From NCBI GenBank assembly GCA_031213475.1, contig JARUPZ010000030.1, forward strand, positions 2,663,371 through 2,727,370: a DNA stretch of 64,000 nucleotides, in the 5' to 3' direction. A model generated the notes under the pieces. The model had not been told where the DNA came from, did no database searches, and saw only the letters and a program-made list of their open reading frames with translations. The position numbers were made by a program, and so were the translations under genes. This DNA comes from Nereocystis luetkeana (taxonomy: Eukaryota; Sar; Phaeophyceae; Laminariales; Laminariaceae). Positions 31,623 through 45,133 of the stretch are shown here, in pieces (position 1 is the stretch's first letter; the number at the start of each line of letters is the position of its first letter).

Positions 31623-33725
31623 ATGACGTCCTTCGTCCTTCTGCCATCGGCGGCTGACCGCCTCCCTTTCCCCTTCGGAACCTTAGCACAGTGAGTACCT
31701 GGCGGGTAGGGGTGTGGTGTGAAGTGCTGGGGGTAGGGTAGGGTGGGGGTGGGGTGGGGCGGGCTGTGGTTGTGATCTAGGCGTGGTTGCGATGCGGCGC
31801 GGTGCGTCATGCTGTGGCGTGGCGTGTAGTGTCGGCCCTCTTTGTTCGCGCGTGTACCTGTTTTCTGTGGGGTGCTTGCAACGTAAACCCCATGGGCGCA
31901 TTCAGCTGTTGTTTGTGCGAACCTGCTAGCGTCACCGCTGGTCCTCTGTTTACCCACCTTGCCGCGCAGAGCGACCCAGCGATTTTGGGGGCAATTATAC
32001 GGTTCGGGCTGCTTTGTTACGCTGCCGCCTCCGCCGTTGGGTCGCCAGTGGCGATGGTGGTGTCGATTGTTGTGGTGTCTGTGGCGGTGTCGATGTTTTG
32101 TGGTGGTTGTGTTGATGGTGTTGGCGTGTTGGGGATGGTGGAGGCGGTGATGATGGTGATGGTTGGCGGTGGTTTTGGTGGTGGAAGTCGTGCCTACCGC
32201 GGCGCGATCGTTGCACAGTTTTCTCCTACTGTAGCTCGTGCATTTTCTGGGGTGTCCCCCCCTGTATATACAAACAGGTCTCGGTTGCGATGGGCAAACG
32301 CGCAGATGAACCGTTCACCACATATAGCCGTATAGGGGTATATGAAGGACTTAAGCACCGCCTCTCCGCAACTATTAGTAGCCTTTTGTACGCGTTTCCC
32401 CCCCCGCCCACTACAAGCCGTCATCGTCCTTAGATAAAAAAATGCACACGAAGGAGGGCCGAAAAACAAAACAAAACAAAACAAAACAAAACAAAACAAA
32501 ACAAAACAAAAGTAAAAAACGAAGAACAGTCTTGCGTGCCCATCCGCCCTTCTTCGGAATGTTTATAATGCGTACCCGGCAGGCGTTTTGGTTGTAAATC
32601 CGGGTAATAAGATAAGACACCCCCTGGGACGAACTTCGAGTAGATTCTCTGCAAACCCAGGGGGGCGGCACACACATCGATAGGGGTGGCTTTGAAAATA
32701 TCTCGACGAGAGCTTTTTATCCAGTAGATGCATCAGTCGCTCGGTGATTTGCACGTTCTCCATTCGGTCGAGAAAAAAATCAGCATTGAAATTCCTTTCG
32801 AGGAGTGGTGTTGGTGTCATATTTCCGTGTCACACGGTGTACCGGTTTCACGGTAGGCGCTTCTGTTGTAACGCCCCGCCCGCCCTCCCGTCCGGAACAC
32901 CCCGGGTGCCTTTGCCGCCGCCGCCGTGACCGCCGTGACCGCCGTGGCCGCCTTGCACGTTTTAGAACTCCGCAGCTGACGCTTGTCCTGGCCGGTGGAG
33001 GGTACGTGGTATTCTTGATCCTGTTCCTGCCCCTCTACGCGATCTCCTTCATCGTCACGGCCACGGGGGCGTGGTTGGCTCTTGCGGGAGGCGTGTACAT
33101 GGGGGGGAGGGGGCTGACACAGTACATCAGCTATCCGGGGACCTCGATGCAGATTCAGAGGAGCATCGAGAAGGAGTACTCCAAGAACGTCAGCAGCCGC
33201 CTGGTGGGTGTTGGATACGTGGGGTGTGGCGTTTGGGGAAGTGTCTTGCGTCTAGACGGGTCCTACTAGGAGGATAAGGGTGGTGCGCCTAGGCTTCCTC
33301 CTCTTCGTGTGGACGGTGTGCCCCCTATCCCCTATACAAAATGATCGTATCTCTGGAAAGCCCTTGTATATCAAGCTACGAAAACGTGTATTGTAATATA
33401 CCAGGCACCTGATATATGGGAAGACTTATCGCACAACCGGGGATTTTTCGCATGCATCCCCGTTTTTAGCCGTTGAGGCGCCCGTCTAGGTTTTTTCTGG
33501 TGGGCTATCCGTCTTGGGGGTAAAAAAGTAAAAGTGCCTTCCCCCAGCATATTTGATGGTCGGGGGGGGGAGGGGGGTGGGACTCTTCGTCAAGTTGTTT
33601 GCGCGAAGGCGCGAGCAGCGTTTCTGTCGCACTGCTGTACGCGCTGACATCACATCTATATTATGGCTTTGTTGACGGTTTTGGCATTGATTGTGTACTT
33701 TTGAGCACCCCCCCCCCCCCCTACC

Positions 33726-33756
<31 letters not shown>

Positions 33757-36112
33757 CGTTGTAGGGATGCTAGGGTCTATGGTCTTGCGACTACAGTACG
33801 GCCATGCATGATGAGGAGCACACATACCCCCCCGCCCCCCCCCCCCTCCCCCTCCTTCTCCCCCCTGGCCTGCCTAGGTTTCTTACGTGGGCGCGCTGCG
33901 TCTCTGGCTTCAGCTGGTGCGCGACCTTACCGTGGTGCCGGCGAGCATGACCCAGTTCCGCTCTCTTCACGAGGACGTACGGGAACGAGGAAAGAAGGGG
34001 GACATCTGGGTGCTTCTCAGAGCGCTCGAGGAGGTGAGAGTGGTGCGCTGAGGTAGAGGCATTGGGGGGGTTGGGGTGGAGCGGGGGTAGGAGAGGGGGT
34101 GGGGTTGGAGTTGGGAGTGGAGGGGCGGGGGGGGTGGGGGGATTCGTGGCAGGGGAAGGTTCGAGGCGCGGGTTTGGAGTTGTCGGGGTGCGTCTGGTTG
34201 TGGTGTGACCATGACACCAAAAACCAGGCCCGGTTTTATTCATCGCCGTCGATTGTTTGCTTCGCTCACGCCAATAGTCCTCCCGCCTTCCACTCCTGCT
34301 TCCCCCCCCCCCCTCCCCCCCGCCCGCCCGCCCGCCCCGCAGTGTACCCATTGCTGTCTCTAGGAGGGGTCACACCAGAAAACGAATAATTTCATTTCAA
34401 GCTGTCATCTCATATTATCAAGTCCGCCTCACAAGCGGATCGTGGTGGAATGCAGGTCGCCCTCCAGTGTGACTTGCCCCCAACACCTCACGGCGCTTAG
34501 CAAAAGTTGGTGCAGGCAATTAATATCTGCCTGGTCGGTGTGTGAACCCCGACATGCTCCGTCCCGGAATTGGATGCAAGGGTCTATTGTCATTCGACTA
34601 CTTCCGTGCAGGACATGAGTACCACCCCCCCCCCCCCCCCCCCTCCTCACCTTCTTTTCTCCGGCCGTCTGCTATCTCGCAGCTGACGGCACGCGCCAAC
34701 ATGCCAAGGGAAGGCGGCGGCGGTGGCGGCGGTGCCAGGGGCGGGCTTCCCTCCGGAGCATCCTCGGGTTCTGCGGCCGCCGCGGCTGCCGCTGCCGCCG
34801 CCGCCGCCGCCGCCGGTGCTAATGCGCTCACACCGCCAGCGTTAGCGGAGGCGGAGTCGCTGCTGGAGTGCCTGTCGGATTTTGTACCCGCCCTCGAGGA
34901 GGCCTTGGGCATGACGAGCAAGGTGGGGGGTTGGGGTTGGTGGGGGCTGGGGTAAGGCTGGGGTTGGAGGGGTAGGGTGGGGGAGTGGGGGTGGCGGTGT
35001 GGGTCGGGGGGGGGGGGATGGGGAGGGGGGTGTTGTCGTTGTGCGTGGGCGTTTACCGGTGATCGAGGATGATTGGTCTGTGTCTTTCGCCCCCCCCCCT
35101 CTTGTCCGTCGGTCACTTTTTTCTAGTGCAGCGAGGCGGATGCAATATTTAGGGGGGGGGGGTGGGTTGGCTGCGTAGCCTCCCGCCCGACTGAACCGAC
35201 TCACTAGGTGGTATGGTGAATGACTTGGGCGATGGTCGGGTACGTATACGGCTTACCTAGCTTCCTTAGGTGACTGACGGGTTTTGCTGACTGACGGGCC
35301 GACGGAATAACGGACTGACTGGCCGACCGACAAGCTGGCAGTAATTTTTCGGCCTGATTTTAATGGATTATTTTTTAAGTGAGTCAGTGAGACTGAGGGA
35401 GGGAGGGAGGGAGGGAGGGAGGGAGGGAGGGGGGGAGAGAGGGAAGGGGGGAGGGAGTAAGTGGGTACAGGAATGAGATGCAAGTGGTCGCACTGAATTT
35501 TGGGTGCCTTCCCCCCCTGCCCCCCCCCCCCCCCTTATGCCTCGCGTGTTTCTAGCTGGCGGAGTGCCTCAGCACGTACGACTTCGATCGGGCGAGACAG
35601 GCTTTGCTCATTCCGGGCGTGGGCAACAACGATCGGTGCGTTCAGGGTTGAGTGCTTCAGCGTTCAGGGTGCGGGGCGGGAGGTGGAGGGGGGAGGGGGC
35701 AGTGTAGTGCAGTAGTGCTGTGTTGGTATGAATGGGGATGCTATGGTTCGTGGCGAGGGGTGTGGGTTTGATTCTGCCCGCCGATGATGGTTCCCGCACG
35801 CCTCCCCTAGCCAGCGCCGTGAGTAGGACTACCGTCAGCTCTTCTGCAGCACTGGCACCGAGGCAATAGCGGTAGCTACAACAAACAGGTAACTGCTGTG
35901 ACGGTAACACTAGCAATAGCTGGAAGAGTATATGTTGTTGGTGGCAGTGGCAGGAGCTGTAGCAGTTGTGGTCGCGGTAGCAGGAGGAGAACTAGTACCA
36001 GCAGTAACGGCAGCGGCGACTGTAGGAGCAGCATCAGCGTCGCCAGCAACACCAACAGTGTCGGCAACACCGGCAGTGATGCCAGAGGCAAACAGTGACA
36101 ACGCCAACAGTA

Positions 36113-36145
<33 letters not shown>

Positions 36146-39100
36146 AGCAGCGATAAGGGCATCACGGCTGTACGCAGCAGTAGATGCAGCAGCAGCACTC
36201 ACAGGAACAGTGCCGTTTACAATCACCAACGTCAGTATCAGCAGAACCAACACCAGCAGCGTCAGTCATTAGCCGCGGTAACCGTATCATCAACAGCCAC
36301 GACACCAATACCAGTAGCAGCAGCCGCAGCAGCAGCAGCAGTAGTAGTAGCAGTAGTAGTAGCCGCAGTAGCAGCAGCAGCAGCAGCAGTAGTAACAGCA
36401 GCAGCGGCAATAACGAGTGCAACAGGGATAATAACGTCGTCACTAACGACGGTAACATGAACATCAACAGCTACAACGGCAACAGCAACAGCACCCAGCA
36501 CCAAAAACAGCCCAACCGGTCGCGACACAACACCAAAGCTACCCAATATCTTCCCGCCCGGTGAAAATCCGACGTGCTCCGTCCCGGCATCGTAGGGATG
36601 CAAGGGTCTACGGTCCTACGCCTACGACCATCCATGATATCGAGTACACCCCCCCCCCCTCACACCCACACACATGGAGGTACATCACCTAACACCCCCC
36701 CCCCCACACACACACACCTCCCGCCCCGCCCCAGCTTCGCGCACGTATTCGCTAGCCTCGAAGCCCTCGCCTCAACGATGATAGCGCTCTCCCGGCAACT
36801 CCATCCCCGAAGCGCCAGAAACACCGCCACCGCCACCTCCGCGACCCCATCCAGCTCCAGCGGAGACCCCGGAGCCGCCGAGGAGGAAGGCGTGGGTTTG
36901 GGCGGGGTCGACGGAGGGGGAGTACCGACGGAAGAGGAGGTTACGCCCGGGGATGCCGGGTTCCCCGGGGCGATGGTGAGGGGGTGGTGGAAGTCGGTCA
37001 GGCCGTACACTGGGGCGGCCGGATTCGGGCTGATGCGGGAGGAGATGCTCATCAAGAGCAACGCACAGCAGGTGTGATGGGGCGTTTGGGGAGGGGGGAT
37101 AGGGGGGGGTCGGAGCGGGGCGCGGGGGGGGGGGGGGTGTACTCGATAGGAGAGATGTACTCGATCTCATGCATGGCCGTAGTCGTATGACCATAGACCT
37201 TCGCATCCCTACAATGCCGGGACGGAGCATGTCGGGTTTTCACCGCGGGGGGGGGGAGGGGGAGTTGGCGGGGGGCATAGGGGAGGATCTGGGGGGGGGT
37301 GTGTGCTCGATATTATGCATGGGCGTGGTCGTATGACCATAGACCCTCGCATCAGTACAATGCCGGGACGGAGCACGTCGGGTTTTTCACCGACCAGGCA
37401 GACATCGTTTGCACCAAGCAAGCGCGAAGCGCCGTGAGGTGTTTGGCGAGCCGCATATAGGGTGAGCTGCGTCCTCCGAAGAACCGCTTGTGAGGCGGCC
37501 TTGCTGTGGATGACAGTGTCAATGAGTTGATTTAGTTTCGGGTGTAGCCACTTCCAAAGGCAGCAGTGGGGGTACTATGTGACTACCTCGTGGGTGCCTT
37601 ACCATAAACACTACCAGGTACGCGATACGACCATTCTCCCTTGCGGGGAGTAAAGATTCTCCGGTCCGCACAAATCATCTATTAATACAACTCGATCGCC
37701 ACCTGTGACCGACCAACGGCCAAAAATATAAGCGGTACCCTGATTGTTCAGCTCACGCGGAAGTGATCGCTATGTCTTACAAAGTCGTTGCCAACCATTT
37801 TGTATCAGGTAGGGGGGAGGGGGAGGTAGGCAGTCGGATAAGAGGCGAAGAGGTGTAGGTAGACCGGCAGGGTGTGGGGCTCGTGTTTTATGGCGAGGGT
37901 TTATATTGATTTGCTTGGTTTCCTAGAGAGAGAGAAGCCGAACATGAAAGTGTGCAGGGGAGAGAGTCCCCGCGCTTGCTTGGTTGTTGATCGGTTGAAT
38001 TTTGTTGTCGCCCCGCGCATGCTTCATCAGCAATCAGCCGCCTGTCGCGCCTGTTCTTTTGGTTCGCATGTCGCTGTGATCATCTCGAGGGACAGCGGGA
38101 CTGCAGCCGGGCGCTTCTGCGTCGGTCATCTTTTGTTTACCCCCGTCCCCTGCTTCGTCAGCCCCTCCCGCTAGTGCGTGGTGCGAGAGTAGAGGAAGGC
38201 TTGTGGCACCCATCTCGCTCACTTTTGTGTGGGGGGGGGAGATTTCCGTGGTGCCCCGTCCGTGTGTGCGTGCCTCCCTTGGTCGAACGCCGGCGTGTGT
38301 GTTGTTTTTGTGTATTCGCGGGACAACATCTAACCCTGCCTTGTCCTGTCCTGTCCTGTCCTGCCTTGTCCTGTCCTGTCCTTCCCCGCCCCGTCCTATC
38401 CTGTCCTTCCTCGCCTCGTCTTGTCCTGTCTTGTCTTGTCCTGTCCTTGTCCTGTCCTGCCCTTGCCCTGTCCTGTCCTGTCTTGTCCTGTCCTGTCCTG
38501 TCTTCCGTCTATTTTAGATATGGCTTGCCATGTCCGACGGCACCCTGCTGGACTGCTGCTACTGCCGCGCGTACGGGGGAAGGAACGCAAGCGTTAGCGC
38601 TAGCGGTATCGACGACGAGAGGAGCAGCACGGGGTGCGTGCTCTTCTGCAACCCGAACGCGGGTTTCTACGAGAGCATGGTGCTGGCGGGGGACGGCAGC
38701 CGCAACTGGTAAGGCGGGCTATGCCACTGTATCCGTTGATGTACACTACAGTAGTTGTACAAATTGATGGTGCGCAAAATATATAGTTACTCTCTGGTGT
38801 CGAGTAACATGTGCCCCAGCACTCGGGTGCGTATTTTGAGGGGTGATTGTAAGCCTTGGAAGTGCGTGCGTACTACAAAAAACATGGCGGTTGTAAGAAG
38901 GCATGTCAAGCCAAGGTAGGCCAACCCAGCCCAGCTCAGCCCAGCCCAGTCCAGCCAAGACCTTGTCCTTCTTCGGAGGCCCGGGAAAACCGGCAATCTG
39001 GCGTGATACAGGGTATGCGCCTAAAAAACGAAACGTGACAAATATCACCCGCCTTTTGTGAGTCCCTGCCCCCCGCCCCCGCCCCCCCCCCTCCTCTGGA

Positions 39101-42100
39101 AATGCCTACACCGGAAACTAAATTACCTCATTGAAGCTGCCATCCATATGCAAGTCCTCCTCACAAGAGGTTCTTGGTAGGATGCAGCTCACCCTTCATG
39201 CGACTCGCCGGGCCCCTCACGGCGCTTCGCGCTTGGTGCAAGCCATGTCTGCCTGGTCGGGGAAAACCCGACATGCTCCGCCCCGGCATTGTAGGGATGG
39301 GAGGGTCTATGGTCATACATACGACTACGGCCATGCATGAGATCGAGCATGTCTCTCCTATCGAGTGCACCCCCCCCTCCTCCCCCCCACGCCACCTTCC
39401 CCACCCCCCCGCGACCCTTCCCTCCTCGTGCGTTGTTTTTCCTTTGTTAGCATGGAAAAAAAAAGTTTCCGACGTTTTTTCGTTTCCTGCGCTTCTTCAC
39501 TCTTTGTCTCTGCTGTTCACTTTTGCTTTTCTGTTTTCCGTTCTTCTTTCGTGTGTTCGTGTGCGTTTTTTCTCATTTTTGTTTTTGTTTTTGGGCTCGT
39601 ACGTTCTGGCAGGGTGTCCTTCTACACGTCGGTCGGGTGCGACGTGTTTTTGTTTAACTACAGGGGGTACGCCCGATCAGGAGGAAGGGCGTCGCCCGCG
39701 GCCATCAACAAGGACGTCCAGGAGGTAACAGCTGCAGTAGAAAACGCCTGCGAGAACTGAGAGAGAGAGAGAGATGCAGGGAGCGGGGAGAGGGGAAGGG
39801 GGGGAAGGGGGGCGGAGGGGAGAACGAGAAAGGCGGACAAGGAGAGAGACCGGCACACACGTTGACAGAGAGAGCAGGGAAGAGGGAGGACGGGACAATA
39901 AGTTAGGGGGGGGGGGAGAAAATTATACAATACCTCGTGGGTGGTAAAAGCTAGTCGATAGCGTAGGTGGTGAAATAGGCGCCCGCGCCTTTCGTGCAAT
40001 GTGGTAGACCACGCTAGGAAGGGAGTTCGAGAGGCGGGGGCGCGGGGGAGGGGGGGGGGGGGGACGGTCACAGGGAGCTTCGGCGGCGGTAGTTGCGACC
40101 GGATAGTAAACAAAATCAGCAGCAGCAGCTGGAAGGAGGAATTAAGCGTAAGAGAGCGGCCTTTTCCGGCCGCTTCGAGGCCTAGTTTTTCGTCTCTTAC
40201 GCTGATTTTTTGCGACGAGGGGCCAAGCCGCGGTCTCCTCTAGGCCTCTGTGTCGCTGAGGGCCAGTATGCGTCGGTCGACCACTGGGCACGGCCATCGA
40301 CACCTCCAAATGTGTTTCGGTTCGTGATGCTGGTATCTCGAGCTGCGTTTTTTGTATACGAAAATCTCAAGAGTGATCGGGCATGGAGCGGTCGGGGCGC
40401 ACCGAGCAGTCTCGCCAAGACTATCAATAATCCCCCCCCCCCCCCCCCCCCGCCGCCTCTCCCCTCTCCCGCCACGCTCTTCCTACTTGTAACCCGCCAT
40501 TGCATCACCCGCCCCCCACATTCTTTGTCGTCTCCCCGTTCCTGACGCCGAGCCGCCCACATTCGGTCTTGCTCCGCGTTGCACGGCATGGACAGGTCGT
40601 GGCGTACTTGAGGGAGCACCTTGGAGTGACGCGGTTAGCCGTTCACGGGGAGAGCATCGGGGGAGTCGCCGCCGCTAGCGTCGCGCGCCACAGCCAGGCA
40701 AGCGGAACCCCCCCCCCCCCCCCCCCAAAAAAAAAAAAAAAAAAAGGATGGAAGGAAAAATTCCGTTGTCCCGTGGTATTTGTCAAAAGTTCGGGTGGCG
40801 TTCTCTTTGCTTGCTCGCTTATGCATCCACTCATCCACCCACCCATCCACCCACTCATCCACCCATTCATCCACCCACCCGAGCAACGAAGCAATCCCAA
40901 CCCAACCCAATCCAATCCAACCCAACCCAACCCAACACAAGCCCCGCGCCACCTTGCCCGACCCGGCTCCACCCTATCCCACCATCGTGCCGCCCGCCAT
41001 TCCCCCCCGGGATAGCAGGTGGACCTGCTCGTGCTGGACCGGTCGTTCTCGAGCCTCTCGGCTGTCGCGCAGCGGCTGTTGGGCGGGTGGACGAAGTGGG
41101 CGATTTGGGGCTTCACCGGCTGGGGCGCCGACGTCGCCGCGGACTACCTGGCCTGCCGCTGTTACAAGGTTAGCGCCTGCGGTTAGAAATAAGTAAAATC
41201 ACACCTTGGACATCCAGATCATCGATCCCCGTCCCCACTCGATGATGGTCATCTTTCCAGGGGCAGATATAGATATGATATATATATATTCCTGATCTGG
41301 TGAGCACCTTGGGTGTACTCGGGGTATTACTTGTTTGCTAGTGTTGCCCCCGTATACTCCGCATGATTTCTCTTGATATCACGGCGCGTTTCTTCTTGGG
41401 TTGGGATCTGTGTGCCGTGCAGATCCCTGCACGAACCTCTCACGAGGGGCAGATGAGGAAGTTGATGATCTAGATCATGATCTATATCTACTGCAGATGA
41501 TCTGTCCGTTCTGTGCGAGGCGTAGAAAGTGCAGGCAACGGTGGGGCGGGGATATGGGGGTGGGGGTGGAGTGAGGGTATCGGTATGAGAGTAGGTGCGG
41601 GGTGGGGGGTATAGGGGTACGGGCGGGGTGGCGGTATAGAAGCAGGGGTGGAGTGGGGGTATAGGGGTAGGGGTGGGAGTGGGGATATAAGGTTAGGGGC
41701 GGGCTGGGGGTATAGGGGTAGGGGCGGGGTTTCGTCCGCCGTCGCCTTTCACCTCTACTCGACTTTCCTCCTGTGGCTACTCCTCGATTGCTCGACCTTG
41801 TCGCGACTCCGTTCTGCCTCTGCTCGACTTACATCTCCGACCGTCTTTTTTAGTATCTCTTTTACGCGGCGTACTTCTGCTCGGCCTGTCTCCGCTCGAC
41901 TCATTGTATCTGCTCGACTTGCAATTGCCGGACCGGACCGGACCGGACCGGACCGGACTTGGCTGGGTCGTGTGTGGTGACATCGGGTGGCTTGGTCTTG
42001 ACGTGAAGGTGCTGGCATGTGATCCAGAAGACATGATTATCGCTGACGCCTCTTCCACGAAGGCTGGCGTGTCCGTGATGCTCGAGCTGGGCGCGTCTTC

Positions 42101-45100
42101 CTCCTCTCTAGACGTCTACCAGCCGCCGAAGGTGCGTGGGCGGGTGGGTCGACAAGTTGATGGAACGCAGTAACACGCACGCCCGACGTATCACACAACT
42201 TTTACCAGGTACCCGGTAGCTTGTACAGTTGAGGATCATCCGCTCGATCGATCGATCGATCGACCGACCGAACGTCGCAGCTTGACGTATTTTTGTAGTT
42301 GCTTTTTTGGAAAGGGATGGAGCGGCTGGACGATTGAACGAGCAAGCGAGCGAGTTCGAGCAACTCGTGACCCCTTCGGAATCGCACCCACGCTTTAAGG
42401 GAGACGATGCACGTGGGACGTTGTGTGGGATATGTGTGTGTGTTTTTTTCATTCAAGTCTTGCAATTTTTTTTTGTTTAGGACCGCACCCCCCCCCCCTT
42501 CTTTGGAGGCAAACGTTCTTTGAGGGTTATTTCAAGCCAAATCACGTGTTTTGTGTACATATAGCGGGGTACACAAAGGGAGTTAGCCCTTTCGTTCGTG
42601 TATACTGCAGTCCCGTGTTGGGGATAAGCCACTCCGATGTCGAAGTAGGTTTGCCCCCCCCCCCCCACCCAAAAAAAAAAACAAAAAAAACGGGCACTTC
42701 AGTTTTCGCCCCATGAATAGAAGGGTTTCTACATCCGGTGGAACGGTTGGAGGCCTTTTTTCCCGTCATTCGCCCTCTTGGGGCTTTTGAGAGAGAGAGA
42801 GTGTGTGTGTGGGGGGGGGGGTGTACTCGATAGGAGAGATGTACTCGATCTCATTCATGGCCGTAGTCGTATGACCATAGACCGGGGGGGGGGGGGATAT
42901 GAGCCGTAAGCAAGAAAAAAAAAGGATTTCAAGACTGGGGGGGGGGGATGATATAAACACAGTGGTTTCTGGAGTTATATAAATACCGGGTAATGAGGAA
43001 ACGAGTCGTGTTTTGCGTAGGGCACGGGGGTAGGATGGTCCTTTTCCGGGTACTGCTGGGGTGCGCACTCGCCCGCTCGCTACGAATTTTAAGAAGCAGC
43101 AGCGAGTTTTTTTTTTTTTTTTTTTTCTGGTCCTTGTCCGTGCGGGTCCCCGCGGAGGGGTGCTCGATGGCAACGTCTGTCACTGCAGTTGGCCCGTCTT
43201 GGGGACCCTCCCGGAGGGGCTCTTGAAGGCACGCTGAACGATTTGGCGGCTGAAATTTTATTGGCATAACTATTTTAATACCTGGTAGCTACTTTTGTGA
43301 CCGCGCGAAACGAAGAGGGAGCAAAGAAAGGGTGGGGAGAGATTCTGGCGAGTTGGATGGGTTCAGAAAAGGTATCGAGGCGAACGTACCGGGGTGGTGG
43401 TTTGGAAGGGGAAATTGAGAACGCTTGCACGGTTTCTGGAATCTGGACGAGCGGGTGACCGATTGGGCGAATGGGCGATGAAGAGGGCGCAAGGGGGGAA
43501 CATGGAAACCAGACGATTGTACAGCTGAAGGAGTTGAGTACTGAACGACTGAACCAGGTGGAGGGGTGAAAAAAAAACGAGTCCCGACCAGGGGGAAGGG
43601 ACAGGGGGAAGGGGTACGCTTGAAATCGAGTAAAAAAAACTCTTTGAGAAAACGTGCCTTTTGTAGTATTTTTTTTTTGTCCAGAAGTGTGTCCCACCGC
43701 ACTGTTGTTTTTTTTTTTAGTTTTTTTTTCTGTCTGGGCCTTTTTTTACCGGAGTGTGGTGTTGTTTTTGTCTTTTTGGTCGAAAGGTTGAAAGGTTGAG
43801 CGATGTTTTTAGCCTTTTTTTTGTTATTGATTTCGATCATCACTCTTTTTACCTCCCAGCTCATCTCGCCGGGGTCTCCCCACACGCTCGGCGATCTCCT
43901 AGTCAGGGCACAGGTGTATGTTGTTGCTGATGCAGTTGTGTTGTTGTTGTTGGTGATGTTGTTGCTGTCGGCATTTACCAAGCGCTTTAGCTAACCTTGG
44001 GTCGCGGCGACTCATGCCCCCCCCCCCCCCCCCCCTGCTCCCCCCGCTCCGTTTCTTCCCCCCTACCAGCGTGTGTTACGCCGCGACATCGACGCTTAAC
44101 ACTTGAAGCAGTCCCCGCGCGATGCCCTTCTCGTGCCCCGACGTTGCTTCGACCGACGTAACTTGTGCCTTGGACGCTTTTTGCATCGCAGGCGTACAAG
44201 CTGGCCGACCACATGAAGACATGTCCCCCCGTCGAGAGGATGTCGCTGCCCCTTTTCCCCCGGGAGAAGCTGTCGTCCCTGCAGATAACCCACTTCACGG
44301 CGTGCTTGAGGTACGGTAGGGGGAGGTGCGGTAGGGGGAGGTGCGGTAGGGGGGGGGGGGGGGGGGGTGCATTCATATCATGCATGGCCGTAGTCGTATG
44401 ACCGTAGACCCTCGCATCCCTACATTGCCGGGGCGGAGCACGTCGGGTTTCGACCGACCAGGCAGGCATTGCTTGCACGAAGCGCGAAGCGAAACGTGAG
44501 GTGTTGGGGCGAGTCGCGTGAAAGGGTGAGCTGCATCCTATTGAGAACCGCTTGTGAGGCGGATTCTTCTTACCTATGGATGATAGCGTCAATGAATTGT
44601 TTAAGTTTCTGGTGTGGCCAGTTTCCAGAGACAACAATGGGTTGACTATGTAACTGCCTCGTGGGCGCCTCACCCTAGAAACACTACGTGATACGACGGT
44701 AGGGGGGGGGGCGGGGGGGGGGGGCAAGCGGGCGGTGGCGATAGCAGCGGTACATGGCGGTTTGGGTTTGGGACCGGTCGAGGTGGCGGTGGTGGTTGCC
44801 TTCGACGGCAACGGTGACGGGAGCGGTAGTAAAAGGTAACGCTAGCGGTAATAGTAGTGACGGTTGGAATGATACGTAGCGATAGCGGTAACGATAGCGG
44901 TAACGGTAGTGAGAGGCGGCAATGGTAGTGGTATTGGGAATGCTGGAGTAGTGGGTTTATGTCGGGGGGTCCGAAATCGGTGGCTTCGGGCGACGAACGT
45001 GTTCCCAAGATTTGATGTTCTTTCATCGCTGTTGCTGCTGCTTCGGCTGCTGCTGCTGCTTCGGCTGCTGCTGCTGCTTCTGCTGCTGCTGCTGCTGCTT

Positions 45101-45101
45101 C

Positions 45102-45133
<32 letters not shown>

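Noticed and set aside
35860..36603. Several 100-130 codon Ser, Ala or Leu-rich frames
   Set aside because: Degenerate trinucleotide repeat inside a hydrolase intron; flanking exons join in phase without it.
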